A program made the position numbers and the translations under genes. DNA of 64,000 bases from positions 854,566 through 918,565 of the forward strand of contig JAQGOL010000030.1 in NCBI GenBank assembly GCA_028293625.1. The letters run 5' to 3'. Numbering within the stretch: position 1 is the stretch's first letter; the number at the start of each line of letters is the position of its first letter. The notes under the pieces were generated by a model. That model saw only the letters and a list, made by a program, of their open reading frames with translations, made no database searches and had not been told where the DNA came from. Positions 36,197 to 46,442 of the stretch are shown here, piece after piece. Origin of the DNA: Chthoniobacteraceae bacterium (GTDB lineage: Bacteria > Verrucomicrobiota > Verrucomicrobiia > Chthoniobacterales > Chthoniobacteraceae).

Positions 36197-37783
36197 TTGA
36201 ATCGACCCCTGCTTGAATCCCTCCATTCCGCGGTTCGCCACGAAGGCGGTCTCAGCCGCCGGCTTTTCCTTGCCTATGCAGCCGCGCTGACCGGACTCCC
36301 CGCGCTGGCGCAACAGGCGCGCACCGTGGAGCGCAGGCCCGGCTTTACTGCCGATCCATTTACGCTTGGAGTGGCTTCCGGTGATCCCGATGAGAGCGGC
36401 ATGGTCCTTTGGACGCGTCTGGCACCGAACCCGTTCGAGCCCGATGGCGGCATGGGAGAAGCCGCCGTGGAGGTAAGATGGGAAGTGGCCGAGGACGAGG
36501 AAATGCGCTCGATTGTCCGGAGCGGCACGCTCGCCGCGACCCCGCTTTTTGGCCATTCAATCCATGTCGAAGTAAGCCATCTCAAACCGGACCGCTGGTA
36601 TTGGTATCGCTTCCAATCCGGAGACGCCACAAGTCCGATCGGCCGCACGCGCACGCTGCCTGAGCCAGGCGCACGGCCCGATCGTTTGCGTTTTGCATTT
36701 GCGTCGTGCCAGCATTTTGAGGCCGGCTTTTTTTCCGCGTACGAGCAAATGGCCAAAGACGAGCTGGATCTCGTTTTCCATCTTGGCGATTACATCTATG
36801 AAGGTGCCGGCCGCACCACTGGAGTGCGCAGGCATGCCGGCCCGAAACTGATGACGCTTGAGGATTACCGTATCCGGCACTCCCAATATCGCGCTGATCC
36901 ATTGTTGCAAGGAATGCACGCGCGCTGCCCGTGGTTTGTGACCTGGGACGATCACGAGGTTGAGAACAATTATGCGGGAGCACTCTCGCAACGCCACGGT
37001 GTCGATCCCGCCGGGTTCCTGGCTCAACGCGCCTGCGCCTATCAGGCTTATTATGAAATGATGCCGTTGCGCCGGCAATCCATTCCGCATGGTCCGGACA
37101 TGCTGCTTTATAGGAAGGCATCCTTTGGCCAGCTTGCGGAGCTGATGCTGCTCGATACGCGGCAGTATCGCAGTTTCCAGCCGAACGGGGGAAAGCGCTC
37201 AGAGTTGAATGCCGCAACTTTGGCTTCGACTCAGACGATGCTTGGAGCGGAGCAGAAGAGCTGGCTGCAAAATACGCTCACCGCCTCCCCCGCCACCTGG
37301 AATGTGCTGGCGCAGCAAGTCATGATGGGAATGATCGACCACGTGCCAGGCGACGAGCATGGCTATTCCATGGATCAATGGCCGGGATACGCCCAGGAAC
37401 GGATCGACCTTGTCAGGTTCCTTGCTGAGCGGCGCGTGACAAACCCGGTCGTGCTGACGGGCGATATTCATTCCAACTGGGTCAACGATTTGCGAGTGGA
37501 CGATCGGCAGCCCGAGACTCCCGTGGTCGGCACCGAGTTTGTCGGCACTTCCATTACCAGCGGCGGAAATGGCACCTCCAAAGCGATCGACTCGTTGTTT
37601 GCCGAAAATGCCGGGCTTCGTTTTCACAACCGCCAGCGCGGCTATGTCCGGTGCACGGTCACACCTGCTACGTGGCAGAGTGAATACATGGTCACCGAAG
37701 AGGTGCTGAAACCCGGCGGACAAACCTCCCGCCTTGCTTCGTTTGTGGTTGAGGCTGGCCGGCCCGGCGTAAAGCGCGCATAA
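36197..37783 (+). CDS. PhoD-type alkaline phosphatase, Tat-exported
   Basis: The 528-residue protein carries a twin-arginine signal (LSRRLFLAYAAALTGLPALA at about residues 19-38), followed by the PhoD N-terminal domain (PFTLGVASGDPDESGMVLWTRLAP) and catalytic core. Metal-site motifs are FASCQHFEAGFFSAYEQMA, FHLGDYIYEGAG, WFVTWDDHEVENNYAG and VLTGDIHSNWVNDL. PhoD enzymes are Fe/Ca-dependent phosphodi- and monoesterases acting outside the cytoplasm. The only start compatible with the signal is TTG 36197; no in-frame ATG exists before the core. It stands alone and converges on the CotH gene. Confidence 0.92.
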   Translation: MNRPLLESLHSAVRHEGGLSRRLFLAYAAALTGLPALAQQARTVERRPGFTADPFTLGVASGDPDESGMVLWTRLAPNPFEPDGGMGEAAVEVRWEVAEDEEMRSIVRSGTLAATPLFGHSIHVEVSHLKPDRWYWYRFQSGDATSPIGRTRTLPEPGARPDRLRFAFASCQHFEAGFFSAYEQMAKDELDLVFHLGDYIYEGAGRTTGVRRHAGPKLMTLEDYRIRHSQYRADPLLQGMHARCPWFVTWDDHEVENNYAGALSQRHGVDPAGFLAQRACAYQAYYEMMPLRRQSIPHGPDMLLYRKASFGQLAELMLLDTRQYRSFQPNGGKRSELNAATLASTQTMLGAEQKSWLQNTLTASPATWNVLAQQVMMGMIDHVPGDEHGYSMDQWPGYAQERIDLVRFLAERRVTNPVVLTGDIHSNWVNDLRVDDRQPETPVVGTEFVGTSITSGGNGTSKAIDSLFAENAGLRFHNRQRGYVRCTVTPATWQSEYMVTEEVLKPGGQTSRLASFVVEAGRPGVKRA

Positions 37784-37806
37784 CGCGCCAATAACAAGAA
37801 GGCCTC

Positions 37807-40800
37807 TTAAGGCGCAACGACTCGAATTCCGAGCCGGACAAAAACCTGCGAGCCCAATGCGGCTCGCGGCGATTTGCTGCGCCAGGCGACGGTGGCCGTG
37901 CCGTCGGCATTCCATTTTGTCTGGTGATACTCAAGGGCACCGGCGGACCAGGTGACAAGGTCGGTGCTCAGTTCCGGTTCGCAGATGAATCCGTCCGCCG
38001 CCCGGCTGACGTGAAAATAGACGATGACATACTCGCCTGAGTCCGAGCCGCGTGCCAGCCATTCTGCTGCGAGCGCCGGCGCAGGATTTCCCGCGGTGGC
38101 ATACGCGATCAGGTTGTTGACTCCATCGCGGTCATCGTCGGCGAGCGGTTGCAACGGCATCGGGCTCGAGTCCGGCAAGCCGGGGGCGCCTCCCGGCCAG
38201 GCACTTGCACGCCAGCTTGACGGCAGGCGATGATCCGGGCCGGTGCGTGGATTATTTAATACAAGACTGCAGCCGACGCCATCCGCGGCAGCCGGCCACG
38301 GTTCGGCATCGGAATAATCAAACTCGCAGATCAATGCGCCGTCCTTGCCCGAGACCGTGAGACGCTCGCCGGAATTCTTCAAATTGCCGGCATAGACACC
38401 GGCCACGTTGGCACCACTCCCGTAGCGTGCGGCAAAGGCCGCGGCATTTTCTACCAGCACAACACGGGCTCCCGGCGCGAGCAGCGCTGACGCGGCAGGC
38501 AGTGTGTTGAAATTAAAAACAACACCGCCGCTGACGCTCACATCACCAAGATCAATCGTCTTGTCTGAGATGTTCATCAACTCGATAAACTCGAAATCGT
38601 TCCCATCGGAAAATCCCGCCGCCGCCTCACTGCTCGTCGGCGGCAGTGGATGATACATTAATTCACTGACCACCAGATTCATGGCTCCCGCCCGATCGGC
38701 ACCCACCGTAAAAAATGCCTCGGTCAACGGCGACCATTCCACGCCTTTAAGGACACGCGCCTTTACCGTGACGGATGTGCTGAGTGGAATGGCATCCGCA
38801 TAGACGCGCGCCGAACCGCCAGGCGCGCCGCTAAACGCAACGCGCGGATCGCTCCCGTCCATGGTGAAATAAACGGTGCCCGGCGCGGCAGCAGGCATTT
38901 TACCGATCGAAAGCACAAAACCGCCCGGCACACTTCCTCCGTGCTGGTTGAACTCCGGCGCTTCAGTGCTCCAGCTGTTTGCCGTTCCCGGATACCAGCC
39001 GCGTGTGCGAAGATGCGCAAGGAGCGCGTTCGGCTGGCCCGGAAGGACCGTAACGGCAGGAACGCTCGTTTCCGGATTATTTGGAAATGGCGGTACATAA
39101 CCAAGAATGTGCGCCGCTTCCTTTAGCCAGGTTCGGCGGGTTCGAGGAAAAGTGATATCGTAAGTATCGCCCCACCGCGCAGATTCGCCTCGGATGGCTT
39201 CGTTGATACCGCGGAGCCTGGCTTCAAAAACGCGCTGAATCGATGCGCCAGTCAGCTGGCCACCATTAAAAAGATGCCGATGCACGGCGTCGGCAAACCG
39301 GAGCCGGTATTCACTATTCAAGGCGAGTTGCTGCTGAATATGGGTCGGCCCCTGCGGATCGTTCTTGACGGTCGAATCTTCGCCAAGATCGCGCCATGTG
39401 TGCTCAGCGTCCCATGAATGAAAACGCCAGCGCCCCTCGGGCCGCACGCGGTTGTAAGTGGCATACCAGTTGTGGCTCGCCCAATCCCAGTTGCCCGCCA
39501 CGTAATTGATAACCATGTACCGGATGAAATCCTCGATATCGAGCCTGGCCGCCAACGCCTCGTAATTTGCACGGATCGATAAGTCGGCGTTTGCCAGGGC
39601 CAGCAGCGCGACATAGTCGGCATTGGTTAAAACGCCATTGACGACCGGCCCGCGCACCACATCGGAGGCATCGTGTTTTTGCGCGGAAAATTCGCTATCG
39701 GATCCGCCGAGATATTCCTGGGCAAAATGATGATCCGGCCGCTCGTGCAGCGTATAGACGCCCCAGTAAAGGCCGTTGATATAAACATGCGCGTGCTGGC
39801 TATGCGGCGCGAAGCCACCCATCAGGTTTTGCAAATCGGCCGTCACCTCATCGCGCGTGTAATCGCCGCGCACCCGCTGTTCGGCAATCGGATGATTCCA
39901 TGTGTTATTGGAACGCGCATCGAGAACGAGCGTCTTAAAATGTTCGACGGGACTATCCGTGAAAACCTTTTCATGGAAGTCATCGGAAAAACGGAACCTC
40001 ATCGAGAGCTTATCCATTTTCCATCGCACCGCCGTTGAGCCGCCGAAAATATGGACCTGTCCGCGAGCCTGGAATGCGCGGTTTGATCCAATCGGATTAA
40101 GCAGTTCAAACGAGGCGTCGCGCGGGATCCCTTCGCCATTGGGATAGATGCCGTTTATTCCCCACATATCCGCAAACGGAAGCACGAGTGATACTGTTGG
40201 AATCGCCGCCAGATCGCCTGCCACCATGCGCACGGCGGAATCGGCACTTGTCACGACATCCGGATCCATCGCCCAATCCGGCCCAAGCCGGCCCCACGGA
40301 AGGGTTTCAGATCCTGCGGGCGGCCCCGACTGCCGGAGCACGTCTGTTGGAAAAACGTAGGTCTGTGTGTCGGCATTGGTTTCGAGCCAGCCCGGTTTAT
40401 GCGCCACGACCCTCAGCGTGGTGGTGGTCGAAATCGTGAGCGTGATGGACGGAGCGGCGCTTGAAACCGCCGACTGAGTGCCGTGCGTGGCGCCGGGCAG
40501 CGTGCCGTCGGTCGTGTAGGCAAGCGTCGCTCCCGGCGTGGAGCTCGTAACCGTGACCTGAAAGGGCGCCTGAAAAAGGCCGCGCTGCACGGAAAAGGTC
40601 GTGTCGCGCACCCGCTCGATCAGCCCCGTCGGCGGGTTTGCAGTGCCGGGAGTCGGCAGACCAAGCCAGCCGGCGGCAAGCGGAGGCGCCACGCCGAAAA
40701 ATCCGTATCCGACATTCACACGCTGCTCGGGATAATTTTCAAAACCGCTGACAAGCTGACCGGCGCCATTGGTGAGCGCGAGAGAGCCGCCGCCTGCTGA

Positions 40801-42312
40801 AAGCTCAAAGTTGGTGTGTAGATTGCCCGAAACCGGCGTGCGATTCTTGCCGGAAGCAAACACGATCAGCCGCCCGCCCGCCTGAAGGATGCGCGATGGA
40901 AATCTCCATTTCATCGGCAGGCCAAGGTCATCCGTAAGATGCCAGCCGCTGAGATCAACGGCGGTCGCGGTCGGATTCCAAAGCTCCATCCAATCCGACG
41001 ACTCAAGATCCTCATCGTTTATTCCATTCCAATTGCTGGCTACAAACTCGCTGATGATCACGTGATCAAGTCCGCTGATCGGGACCGAATTGGGGTGGCT
41101 ATCTGAATTGAGCGGGTTACTTCCCGCAGCCGCCTCGACAAAATCGGTAAAGCCATCGGCATCGCTGTCGGCCAGAGTCGGATTGGTTTGCGCCCGCGCC
41201 TCCTCGCCATCGCTTAAACCATCGCCATCGGTATCGCGGTTGTTCGGATTGCTCGCCGGCACGCGCGCAAGTTCTTCGCCATCACCGAGCCCATCGTTAT
41301 CGCTATCAAAAAGATCGGGACGCGTGCCGTAAATATGGACTTCCGCGCCGTCAGAAAGTTGATCGCCATCGGTATCGACCACGGTGGGCGAACTGTTATT
41401 GGCATACTCTTCCGCATTGGTAAGCCCGTCGCCGTCGCGGTCGCCGTCCGCGGTTTCATTCAGATTGCCAAACTGATCGATCTCCCAGCTATCAGAGAGC
41501 CCATCGGAATCACTATCGATAAAAAGCGGACGCCCGTTGGAGCCAAGTGTCCAAACCTGCACGGCTTCCTCGCCTGAAAGCGCGCGCTGCCAGATGGCTA
41601 CTTCATCGAGGCGCCCTTTGAACCACCGGTCATTCGCGGTGCGATAAGTGCCAAGGTGAAAGCCTGTGTAGCCGAGCAATCCTTCCACTGAAAACAGATG
41701 CCGCGAAACGCCATCGAGATAGCCGCGCATTACCTTCGTCGCGCTATTGTAGGTAATAAGGATATGGTGCCAGCTATCGGTCTGGCTGTCGGCCAGCAAG
41801 TAGCTGCTGGGAAGGCCGCTGGCCGTGTTGGCCTGGGAAGTCATCTCAAAGCTGGTCTGCTCCGCGGTGCCGCCCTCACCCCGCAGGCTGTAGGAAATCG
41901 GGAACGTGCCGCCACTGGTTTCAAATACCTGGAAGCGCTTTGTGCCATCCAGCCCAAGGCCCGCGGTATCGGGACGAAACCAGACGGAGACAGTCCAGTC
42001 GCCATTGATTTTCACCGGGTTTCCAACGATGTCGGCGTAATCGCCATTCCCATCAAGCAACAATGCCCCGGTCCCGGCGCGTGTGCTGATCCCGGTGATG
42101 GCTGCCTGCTGAATCAGCGTCACGGAATCGTTTGGAAAACTCTCTCCGGTCAGCGGCGTCGCGCGGTTCGGCTGGGTGGCTCCGGCCGAATCAAATGGAT
42201 AATACGCGACGAGCCCCTTGCCGAGTTCGGCAACCGCGCGAGGTGCTGTAAACAACAGGCCTGCAGCGATCAGCAGAAAGGCGAGCACTCGGAAGGTGAA
42301 TGAAAAGATCAT
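37807..42312 (-). CDS. Giant secreted protein: LamG, thrombospondin-type-3 calcium repeats, lamin-tail and CotH-like domains
   Basis: The 1,501-residue product starts at ATG 42312 (the frame opens at a TTG 9 nt earlier) with a signal peptide. Domains in order: LamG/concanavalin-like about 30-240 (LVAYYPFDSA, GNGDYADIVGNP); about seven DxDxDG thrombospondin-type-3 loops 265-405 (DSDSDGLSDSWE, DGDRDGDGLTNAEE); a lamin-tail domain about 420-540 (ISEFVASNWNGIND, DWMELWNP); a chitobiase C-terminal-like sandwich about 570-650; a CotH-kinase-like domain about 700-1080 (WNHPIAEQRVRGDYTRDE, YINGLYWGVYTLHERPDHHF); another sandwich; and a second lamin-tail domain near 1250. CotH proteins phosphorylate secreted proteins or act as adhesins. 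Likely a calcium-stabilised surface protein. Nothing of its size is nearby. Confidence 0.85.
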   Translation of the reverse strand: MIFSFTFRVLAFLLIAAGLLFTAPRAVAELGKGLVAYYPFDSAGATQPNRATPLTGESFPNDSVTLIQQAAITGISTRAGTGALLLDGNGDYADIVGNPVKINGDWTVSVWFRPDTAGLGLDGTKRFQVFETSGGTFPISYSLRGEGGTAEQTSFEMTSQANTASGLPSSYLLADSQTDSWHHILITYNSATKVMRGYLDGVSRHLFSVEGLLGYTGFHLGTYRTANDRWFKGRLDEVAIWQRALSGEEAVQVWTLGSNGRPLFIDSDSDGLSDSWEIDQFGNLNETADGDRDGDGLTNAEEYANNSSPTVVDTDGDQLSDGAEVHIYGTRPDLFDSDNDGLGDGEELARVPASNPNNRDTDGDGLSDGEEARAQTNPTLADSDADGFTDFVEAAAGSNPLNSDSHPNSVPISGLDHVIISEFVASNWNGINDEDLESSDWMELWNPTATAVDLSGWHLTDDLGLPMKWRFPSRILQAGGRLIVFASGKNRTPVSGNLHTNFELSAGGGSLALTNGAGQLVSGFENYPEQRVNVGYGFFGVAPPLAAGWLGLPTPGTANPPTGLIERVRDTTFSVQRGLFQAPFQVTVTSSTPGATLAYTTDGTLPGATHGTQSAVSSAAPSITLTISTTTTLRVVAHKPGWLETNADTQTYVFPTDVLRQSGPPAGSETLPWGRLGPDWAMDPDVVTSADSAVRMVAGDLAAIPTVSLVLPFADMWGINGIYPNGEGIPRDASFELLNPIGSNRAFQARGQVHIFGGSTAVRWKMDKLSMRFRFSDDFHEKVFTDSPVEHFKTLVLDARSNNTWNHPIAEQRVRGDYTRDEVTADLQNLMGGFAPHSQHAHVYINGLYWGVYTLHERPDHHFAQEYLGGSDSEFSAQKHDASDVVRGPVVNGVLTNADYVALLALANADLSIRANYEALAARLDIEDFIRYMVINYVAGNWDWASHNWYATYNRVRPEGRWRFHSWDAEHTWRDLGEDSTVKNDPQGPTHIQQQLALNSEYRLRFADAVHRHLFNGGQLTGASIQRVFEARLRGINEAIRGESARWGDTYDITFPRTRRTWLKEAAHILGYVPPFPNNPETSVPAVTVLPGQPNALLAHLRTRGWYPGTANSWSTEAPEFNQHGGSVPGGFVLSIGKMPAAAPGTVYFTMDGSDPRVAFSGAPGGSARVYADAIPLSTSVTVKARVLKGVEWSPLTEAFFTVGADRAGAMNLVVSELMYHPLPPTSSEAAAGFSDGNDFEFIELMNISDKTIDLGDVSVSGGVVFNFNTLPAASALLAPGARVVLVENAAAFAARYGSGANVAGVYAGNLKNSGERLTVSGKDGALICEFDYSDAEPWPAAADGVGCSLVLNNPRTGPDHRLPSSWRASAWPGGAPGLPDSSPMPLQPLADDDRDGVNNLIAYATAGNPAPALAAEWLARGSDSGEYVIVYFHVSRAADGFICEPELSTDLVTWSAGALEYHQTKWNADGTATVAWRSKSPRAALGSQVFVRLGIRVVAP

Positions 42313-42360
42313 GAAAATCAAAAAAACGGGAGCCCGCGGCTGAAGCGGCAGGCGGCTTAA

Positions 42361-43659
42361 TCAGGCGCGACGGCGGCGCAACCCAAGCAATCCGCAGGCG
42401 GCGATCCCAACGAGCGCGGCGCTGCCCGGCTCGGGCACTCCCGTCACCACGACGAGTTCCGGACGCGCTGCCGGATTGGCCGCGCCGCTGAAAAACATAT
42501 TCCAGCCATCCGTCGTATTGGATTGGACATTGAGTCCAAAATTACCCGCGCCCGACTGCCACGAGCGCACTGCATCGGTGACATCGAACAACGCCTGGGA
42601 ATTCTGAGTCATCCCATGGACTGTCGAAAGCGGCAACCCGATCTCGTTTTGCTCCACGGTGGGACCGTCGCCGCCAAACGTGCTGAAGGTCGAGGTTGTG
42701 TCCCAGTCCACGAGCATCTGATGCACATCAAACATGCCGCCACTGTGCGATTCGGTGCTGCTTCCAGTGGTAAGAACCAGGTAAGCACGCAGGATCGTCT
42801 CGCCGGGTTTGATTTGTCCATCGGCTGTGCCGAAGAGGTTATCAAACTTCAACAAGGCCTGAATATCGCGTGAATCTCCGGCGGCGTTTGGTCCATCCAC
42901 GAAAGCGGCGTTGCCCAGGATGGCGCCGTTGGTGGTTACCCCATTTGCGTCAAGCAACGCCGTGGTGGTGCCCGTGTAGGCGTTCATATCCTGTTGGAAA
43001 TGGAATGTCGTGGTAGGCACGGTGGTGTAGTTGACCGTGAGCGACGGTCGATGTTCCACTGTCGAAGAACCGGTCGTTTCCAGATACCAGCCATCCGTGG
43101 TCCGCGCCTGGATGGCGAATCCAAACGCGGCGGTTGGATTTGCCGTCCATTGCTGAAGCACGAGTGTCACGTCCGCACTCGAGGCATTTCCCTGGGTAAG
43201 AGCGGAAAATCCTCCGGCAGGCCGGCCCGTATGCTGATTGAAATAACTCGGACCGGCTTCCAGGCCGACGCCCGAACCGGAGTAGTCGCTATAGACATTC
43301 GTGGCGGCAAATGGCGCCAGCAACGGGGCGACGCCAAACGGGCCGCCTGACTGGGCATTGCTGCGCACCGCCGTCCACATCGTAAGCGATGCATCGAGAA
43401 TGGTTGCACCCTCAGGAATCTGGCCGGGTCCCGAACCAAACAGGTTTTCAAACCGGATGAAGTCATAGGCGTGCGCGCTGTCTCCGGCGGCCGTGCCGCC
43501 GTCGATGAAGTAGCCGGGCACATCGGCTCCCAAGGTTGAAAGCAATCCATCGTTTTGAACCTTTAGTTCAAACGCATCGGTGAAAAGAAGAGTGTCGGCG
43601 TTGACGGCTGCGAGCGTGCAGAAAAGGGCGAGGACGCTTACTGGAGCATGTTTTGTCAT
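42361..43659 (-). CDS. PEP-CTERM protein with two DNRLRE-like domains
   Basis: The 432-residue protein has a signal peptide (VLALFCTLAAVNA) and two similar beta-sandwich domains of about 185 residues (about 20-210 and 215-405). Each contains the DNRLRE-type pattern: a first strand with an Asp/Ser-rich loop, AAGDS.....RFENLFG or LLKFDNLFG, then the strand ILDASLTMWT or ILRAYLVLTT, and a final TDGWYLETTGSS or TDGWNMFFSGAAN. The C-terminus is VPEPGSAALVGIAACGLLGL plus Arg residues, a PEP-CTERM sorting signal. It is the gene directly upstream of the CotH/LTD gene (48 bp apart, same strand), and both products are exported. Confidence 0.82.
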   Translation of the reverse strand: MTKHAPVSVLALFCTLAAVNADTLLFTDAFELKVQNDGLLSTLGADVPGYFIDGGTAAGDSAHAYDFIRFENLFGSGPGQIPEGATILDASLTMWTAVRSNAQSGGPFGVAPLLAPFAATNVYSDYSGSGVGLEAGPSYFNQHTGRPAGGFSALTQGNASSADVTLVLQQWTANPTAAFGFAIQARTTDGWYLETTGSSTVEHRPSLTVNYTTVPTTTFHFQQDMNAYTGTTTALLDANGVTTNGAILGNAAFVDGPNAAGDSRDIQALLKFDNLFGTADGQIKPGETILRAYLVLTTGSSTESHSGGMFDVHQMLVDWDTTSTFSTFGGDGPTVEQNEIGLPLSTVHGMTQNSQALFDVTDAVRSWQSGAGNFGLNVQSNTTDGWNMFFSGAANPAARPELVVVTGVPEPGSAALVGIAACGLLGLRRRRA

Positions 43660-43873
43660 GGCCGCAGAAGCTGGCCACCCAATGTGGCGTGCCGATGCGG
43701 ATGAAGTAATAAAACGGCGTCGATCAAGCGGCGAATTGAAGGACGAAAAAAGCCGGTAGAAACACCGAAAAACACGGACTATAGCTTGTCATCCTCGACG
43801 CAACGACAAGCGCGCTTTAATACAATACGGCGCCTGTCTTGTATCAATAAATGGCATGTTCACAACCACTGAT

Positions 43874-46438
43874 CTACGGTTGCTTTGCCAGTTCTTTTTC
43901 CGCCTCCTCCACCAACTCGGGCATCGGACGGCCGCGATGATCCGTTGCTTCCTTGTAAGTGGTCTTGATCTCCCCGAATAGCTGCCGTGCCTTATCTTTT
44001 TCCCCTTTCTCCCAGAGAGTAAGCGCGAGGACATAACGTCCATACCCGCCGACCTGGCAGCCATTGAAGTAATAACAATCGCTGAACTTCTCCACTGCTC
44101 GAGTGAGATACTCCAGGCGCTTTTCGCCTTCGCTCGCTTGTCCGAGATAAAGTAGCGCGCAGCCGGTCCGGTTGGCGCCATCGTAACGCTCCAGGAGTTG
44201 CTTCAAGCTCTCGCGCGCTTCCTCGCTGCGTTTGCCTTTTGTATTGGCGACCTGATAGAGCGTCTCGATTTCCTTCAACTGTTCGGGGTTATAACGCTGC
44301 CGGTCTGCTTCCGCCCGCCGCCGCGCGGCCTGGCGGTTTTTGGCTACCATCTCCGCAAACTGCGCTTCCTTGCTTTTCTCCGCTTCAATGGTCGCCACCT
44401 TCTTTTCCAACTCCGCCACTTTTTCGGGAACCGTGGCCGCGTCAATCTTGCCAGGACTCGGGACCGCCGCCGCAGGCGAGCGTTCCAAACCGGCGAGCGT
44501 CTTCTCCAATTCGAGTCGGAACGGACCGGTCACGCCCGGCTTGGCAAGCAGCGCCCGGAGCGCGGGCGCCTGCTCCGCGCTGCCATAGCGAGCCAGGTTG
44601 CGCATTGCATCGTCGCGCAGACTTCCTTCACTTCTGGCTTCCAGCAGCTTGACCATGGCATTGGCAATCAACCCGAATTGCTCGCGGGCAACCCCTTGCT
44701 GGAGACCCCACGCACTCCGTCCAGCCACGTTCGTAATATCCGGGTGAGCCAGAAGCTCGATAAGCCGCCTGACGCTTGCCTCGCCTTTATTGGCTTGGGT
44801 TGAGAGCGCATAATACATCGCGTCGTAGCCTGTTCCCCTGGCATTTTCGAGAGTCCTCGAAAGCTCGATGACACGCGCCTCCAATGCGGGTGAAAATCTG
44901 GCACCCCAGATCCCGCGCAAGGCTTCACGCGCCTGCTGACCCGCGAGCAGCTTTACCACCGCCTCACCGCCGCGGCCGGTTAGATCGCCGTTGTGCAGTC
45001 GCATGATCACCCCCGAGAGATCGGAGCGGACCTCCGGTGCCGGGTCATCCACCATCGCCAATACCCGCTCCAGATCCTCAGGTTCAGCGCCGGTGATCAC
45101 CAACGCATTCGGGGCAGTGGCGCGCGTTGCAATGTCCGGCGAATTTAATAACGCACGCACCGCAGGCCGGAAGGAGACCTTATCAAACTCCACGGGCGCA
45201 ATCTGGGTAAACGCGGTGATGGCCGCGCGCGCCTCATCCACATTGCCGCTGCTCATGCCCTGGCGAATACGCTCGACGGCGGCCTGCCGTTTCGCGGCAT
45301 CATCGAGCTGGAAAGCATCTGCCACCCATAGTTTGGCATCATTGTAGGCTTTAATGACAAGTTCCTGGGTGGAAGGTGTAGTTGTATTTTGCGCCTGCAC
45401 ATGAACCAACAGGAAGATGCCTAGAATAGAAATGAACATGGGCATCCAGGCACTCCAGCCACCCGGCATCATCTCAACTTCCGCCGGCTTGAGAATTCTG
45501 CGGATCCGGGCAAGCAGATTGCCGCCATTGGCTGCGACGGCATACGTGGACGCGACACTCAGTTCCGCGAGATGGCCCAGGGCGCCGGCATAAACCAGGC
45601 GATCATCGCAAAGCTCAAGCGCCAGATCGTCGGCCGCATGCTCGCGCTCCTCGCGGGCGCGGCGGCCCATCCACCAGACCACCGGGTGATAGAAAAAAAG
45701 CGTTTCGAGCGCGATCTGCGCGAGATTAAACCATGCATCGTGCCGGACAAAATGCGCGAGTTCATGGGCAAGAATGGCCTCGATTTCGCGTTCACCCAAT
45801 CCCGTGAGCACACGCAACGGAAGCAGAACGACGGGACGGAATATCCCTGCCAACAAGGGCGCCGCGACCTCTGCCGATTCGAGTAAATAAACGCCTCCGG
45901 GCACTCCGAAGCGTTGCAGCAGGCGCGAGAACTGTTCCTGCAGACCTGCGCGCGCCGCCAAACCGCGCGTTTTCCATCCATGCAAAGTGCGCCACGCAAA
46001 AATGCGCCTGGTTGAAAGCAACACGATCCCGAAGAACCAAATTGCCGCGATCGATGGCATCAGCGCCTCAACGGCTTCCTGCCAGTGACGCTGCGGCGTT
46101 CCAATCGTTGAATAGGCCGGGGTCTCGGTGAGGTTTGTTGACAATGCCACCGACCCGGCGGCGCCGAAAGCCGCGCCATTTGATTGAAAGGAAATGGATG
46201 CCGGCGGATTCCCGCGAGTGGACGGCAAACCGCGGATCGTCGTAAAGACGGCAAGCAGGGCGAGCGTAACCAGCGCCAGCATACATGCGGCGTGGCGCAG
46301 GGAGGCGTTGCGCCGCGCGAGAAGCCGCAGCACCCACAGGAGCGCGCAACCGACCAGCGCGCCCTGCCAGAGGGAATGAAGCAGCGTCCAGCCAAGGCTT
46401 TGGGCCAGCGCCATGAAAAGTTCCGGGGAGAGTTTCAT
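43874..46438 (-). CDS. BlaR1/MecR1-like M56 membrane metallopeptidase with HEAT/TPR-like C-terminal region
   Basis: I start at ATG 46438 (MKLSPELFMALAQSLG), 4 nt after the BlaI stop, giving 854 residues; the longer open frame overlaps blaI. The N-terminal 320 residues carry four or five membrane helices and an M56 zinc site: HELAH at 225-229, with Glu226 as the base, then REEREHAADDLALEL. After a last TM (about 430-445) there is no penicillin-binding sensor domain. Instead there are about 200 residues of HEAT-like helical repeats (DIATRATAPNALVITGAEPE, SVRRLIELLAHPDITNVAG), a Glu/Lys-rich coiled coil and TPR-like helices. It probably cleaves the BlaI repressor when triggered by an unknown signal. 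Confidence 0.85.
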   Translation of the reverse strand: MKLSPELFMALAQSLGWTLLHSLWQGALVGCALLWVLRLLARRNASLRHAACMLALVTLALLAVFTTIRGLPSTRGNPPASISFQSNGAAFGAAGSVALSTNLTETPAYSTIGTPQRHWQEAVEALMPSIAAIWFFGIVLLSTRRIFAWRTLHGWKTRGLAARAGLQEQFSRLLQRFGVPGGVYLLESAEVAAPLLAGIFRPVVLLPLRVLTGLGEREIEAILAHELAHFVRHDAWFNLAQIALETLFFYHPVVWWMGRRAREEREHAADDLALELCDDRLVYAGALGHLAELSVASTYAVAANGGNLLARIRRILKPAEVEMMPGGWSAWMPMFISILGIFLLVHVQAQNTTTPSTQELVIKAYNDAKLWVADAFQLDDAAKRQAAVERIRQGMSSGNVDEARAAITAFTQIAPVEFDKVSFRPAVRALLNSPDIATRATAPNALVITGAEPEDLERVLAMVDDPAPEVRSDLSGVIMRLHNGDLTGRGGEAVVKLLAGQQAREALRGIWGARFSPALEARVIELSRTLENARGTGYDAMYYALSTQANKGEASVRRLIELLAHPDITNVAGRSAWGLQQGVAREQFGLIANAMVKLLEARSEGSLRDDAMRNLARYGSAEQAPALRALLAKPGVTGPFRLELEKTLAGLERSPAAAVPSPGKIDAATVPEKVAELEKKVATIEAEKSKEAQFAEMVAKNRQAARRRAEADRQRYNPEQLKEIETLYQVANTKGKRSEEARESLKQLLERYDGANRTGCALLYLGQASEGEKRLEYLTRAVEKFSDCYYFNGCQVGGYGRYVLALTLWEKGEKDKARQLFGEIKTTYKEATDHRGRPMPELVEEAEKELAKQP

Positions 46439-46442
46439 ACGA

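Noticed and set aside
43660-43873. Inverted repeats (GCTTGTC/GACAAGC and ATACAA/TTGTAT) after the BlaR1-like gene
   Set aside because: Arms are short, loops are long and no T-run follows, so I could not support a terminator or RNA gene.
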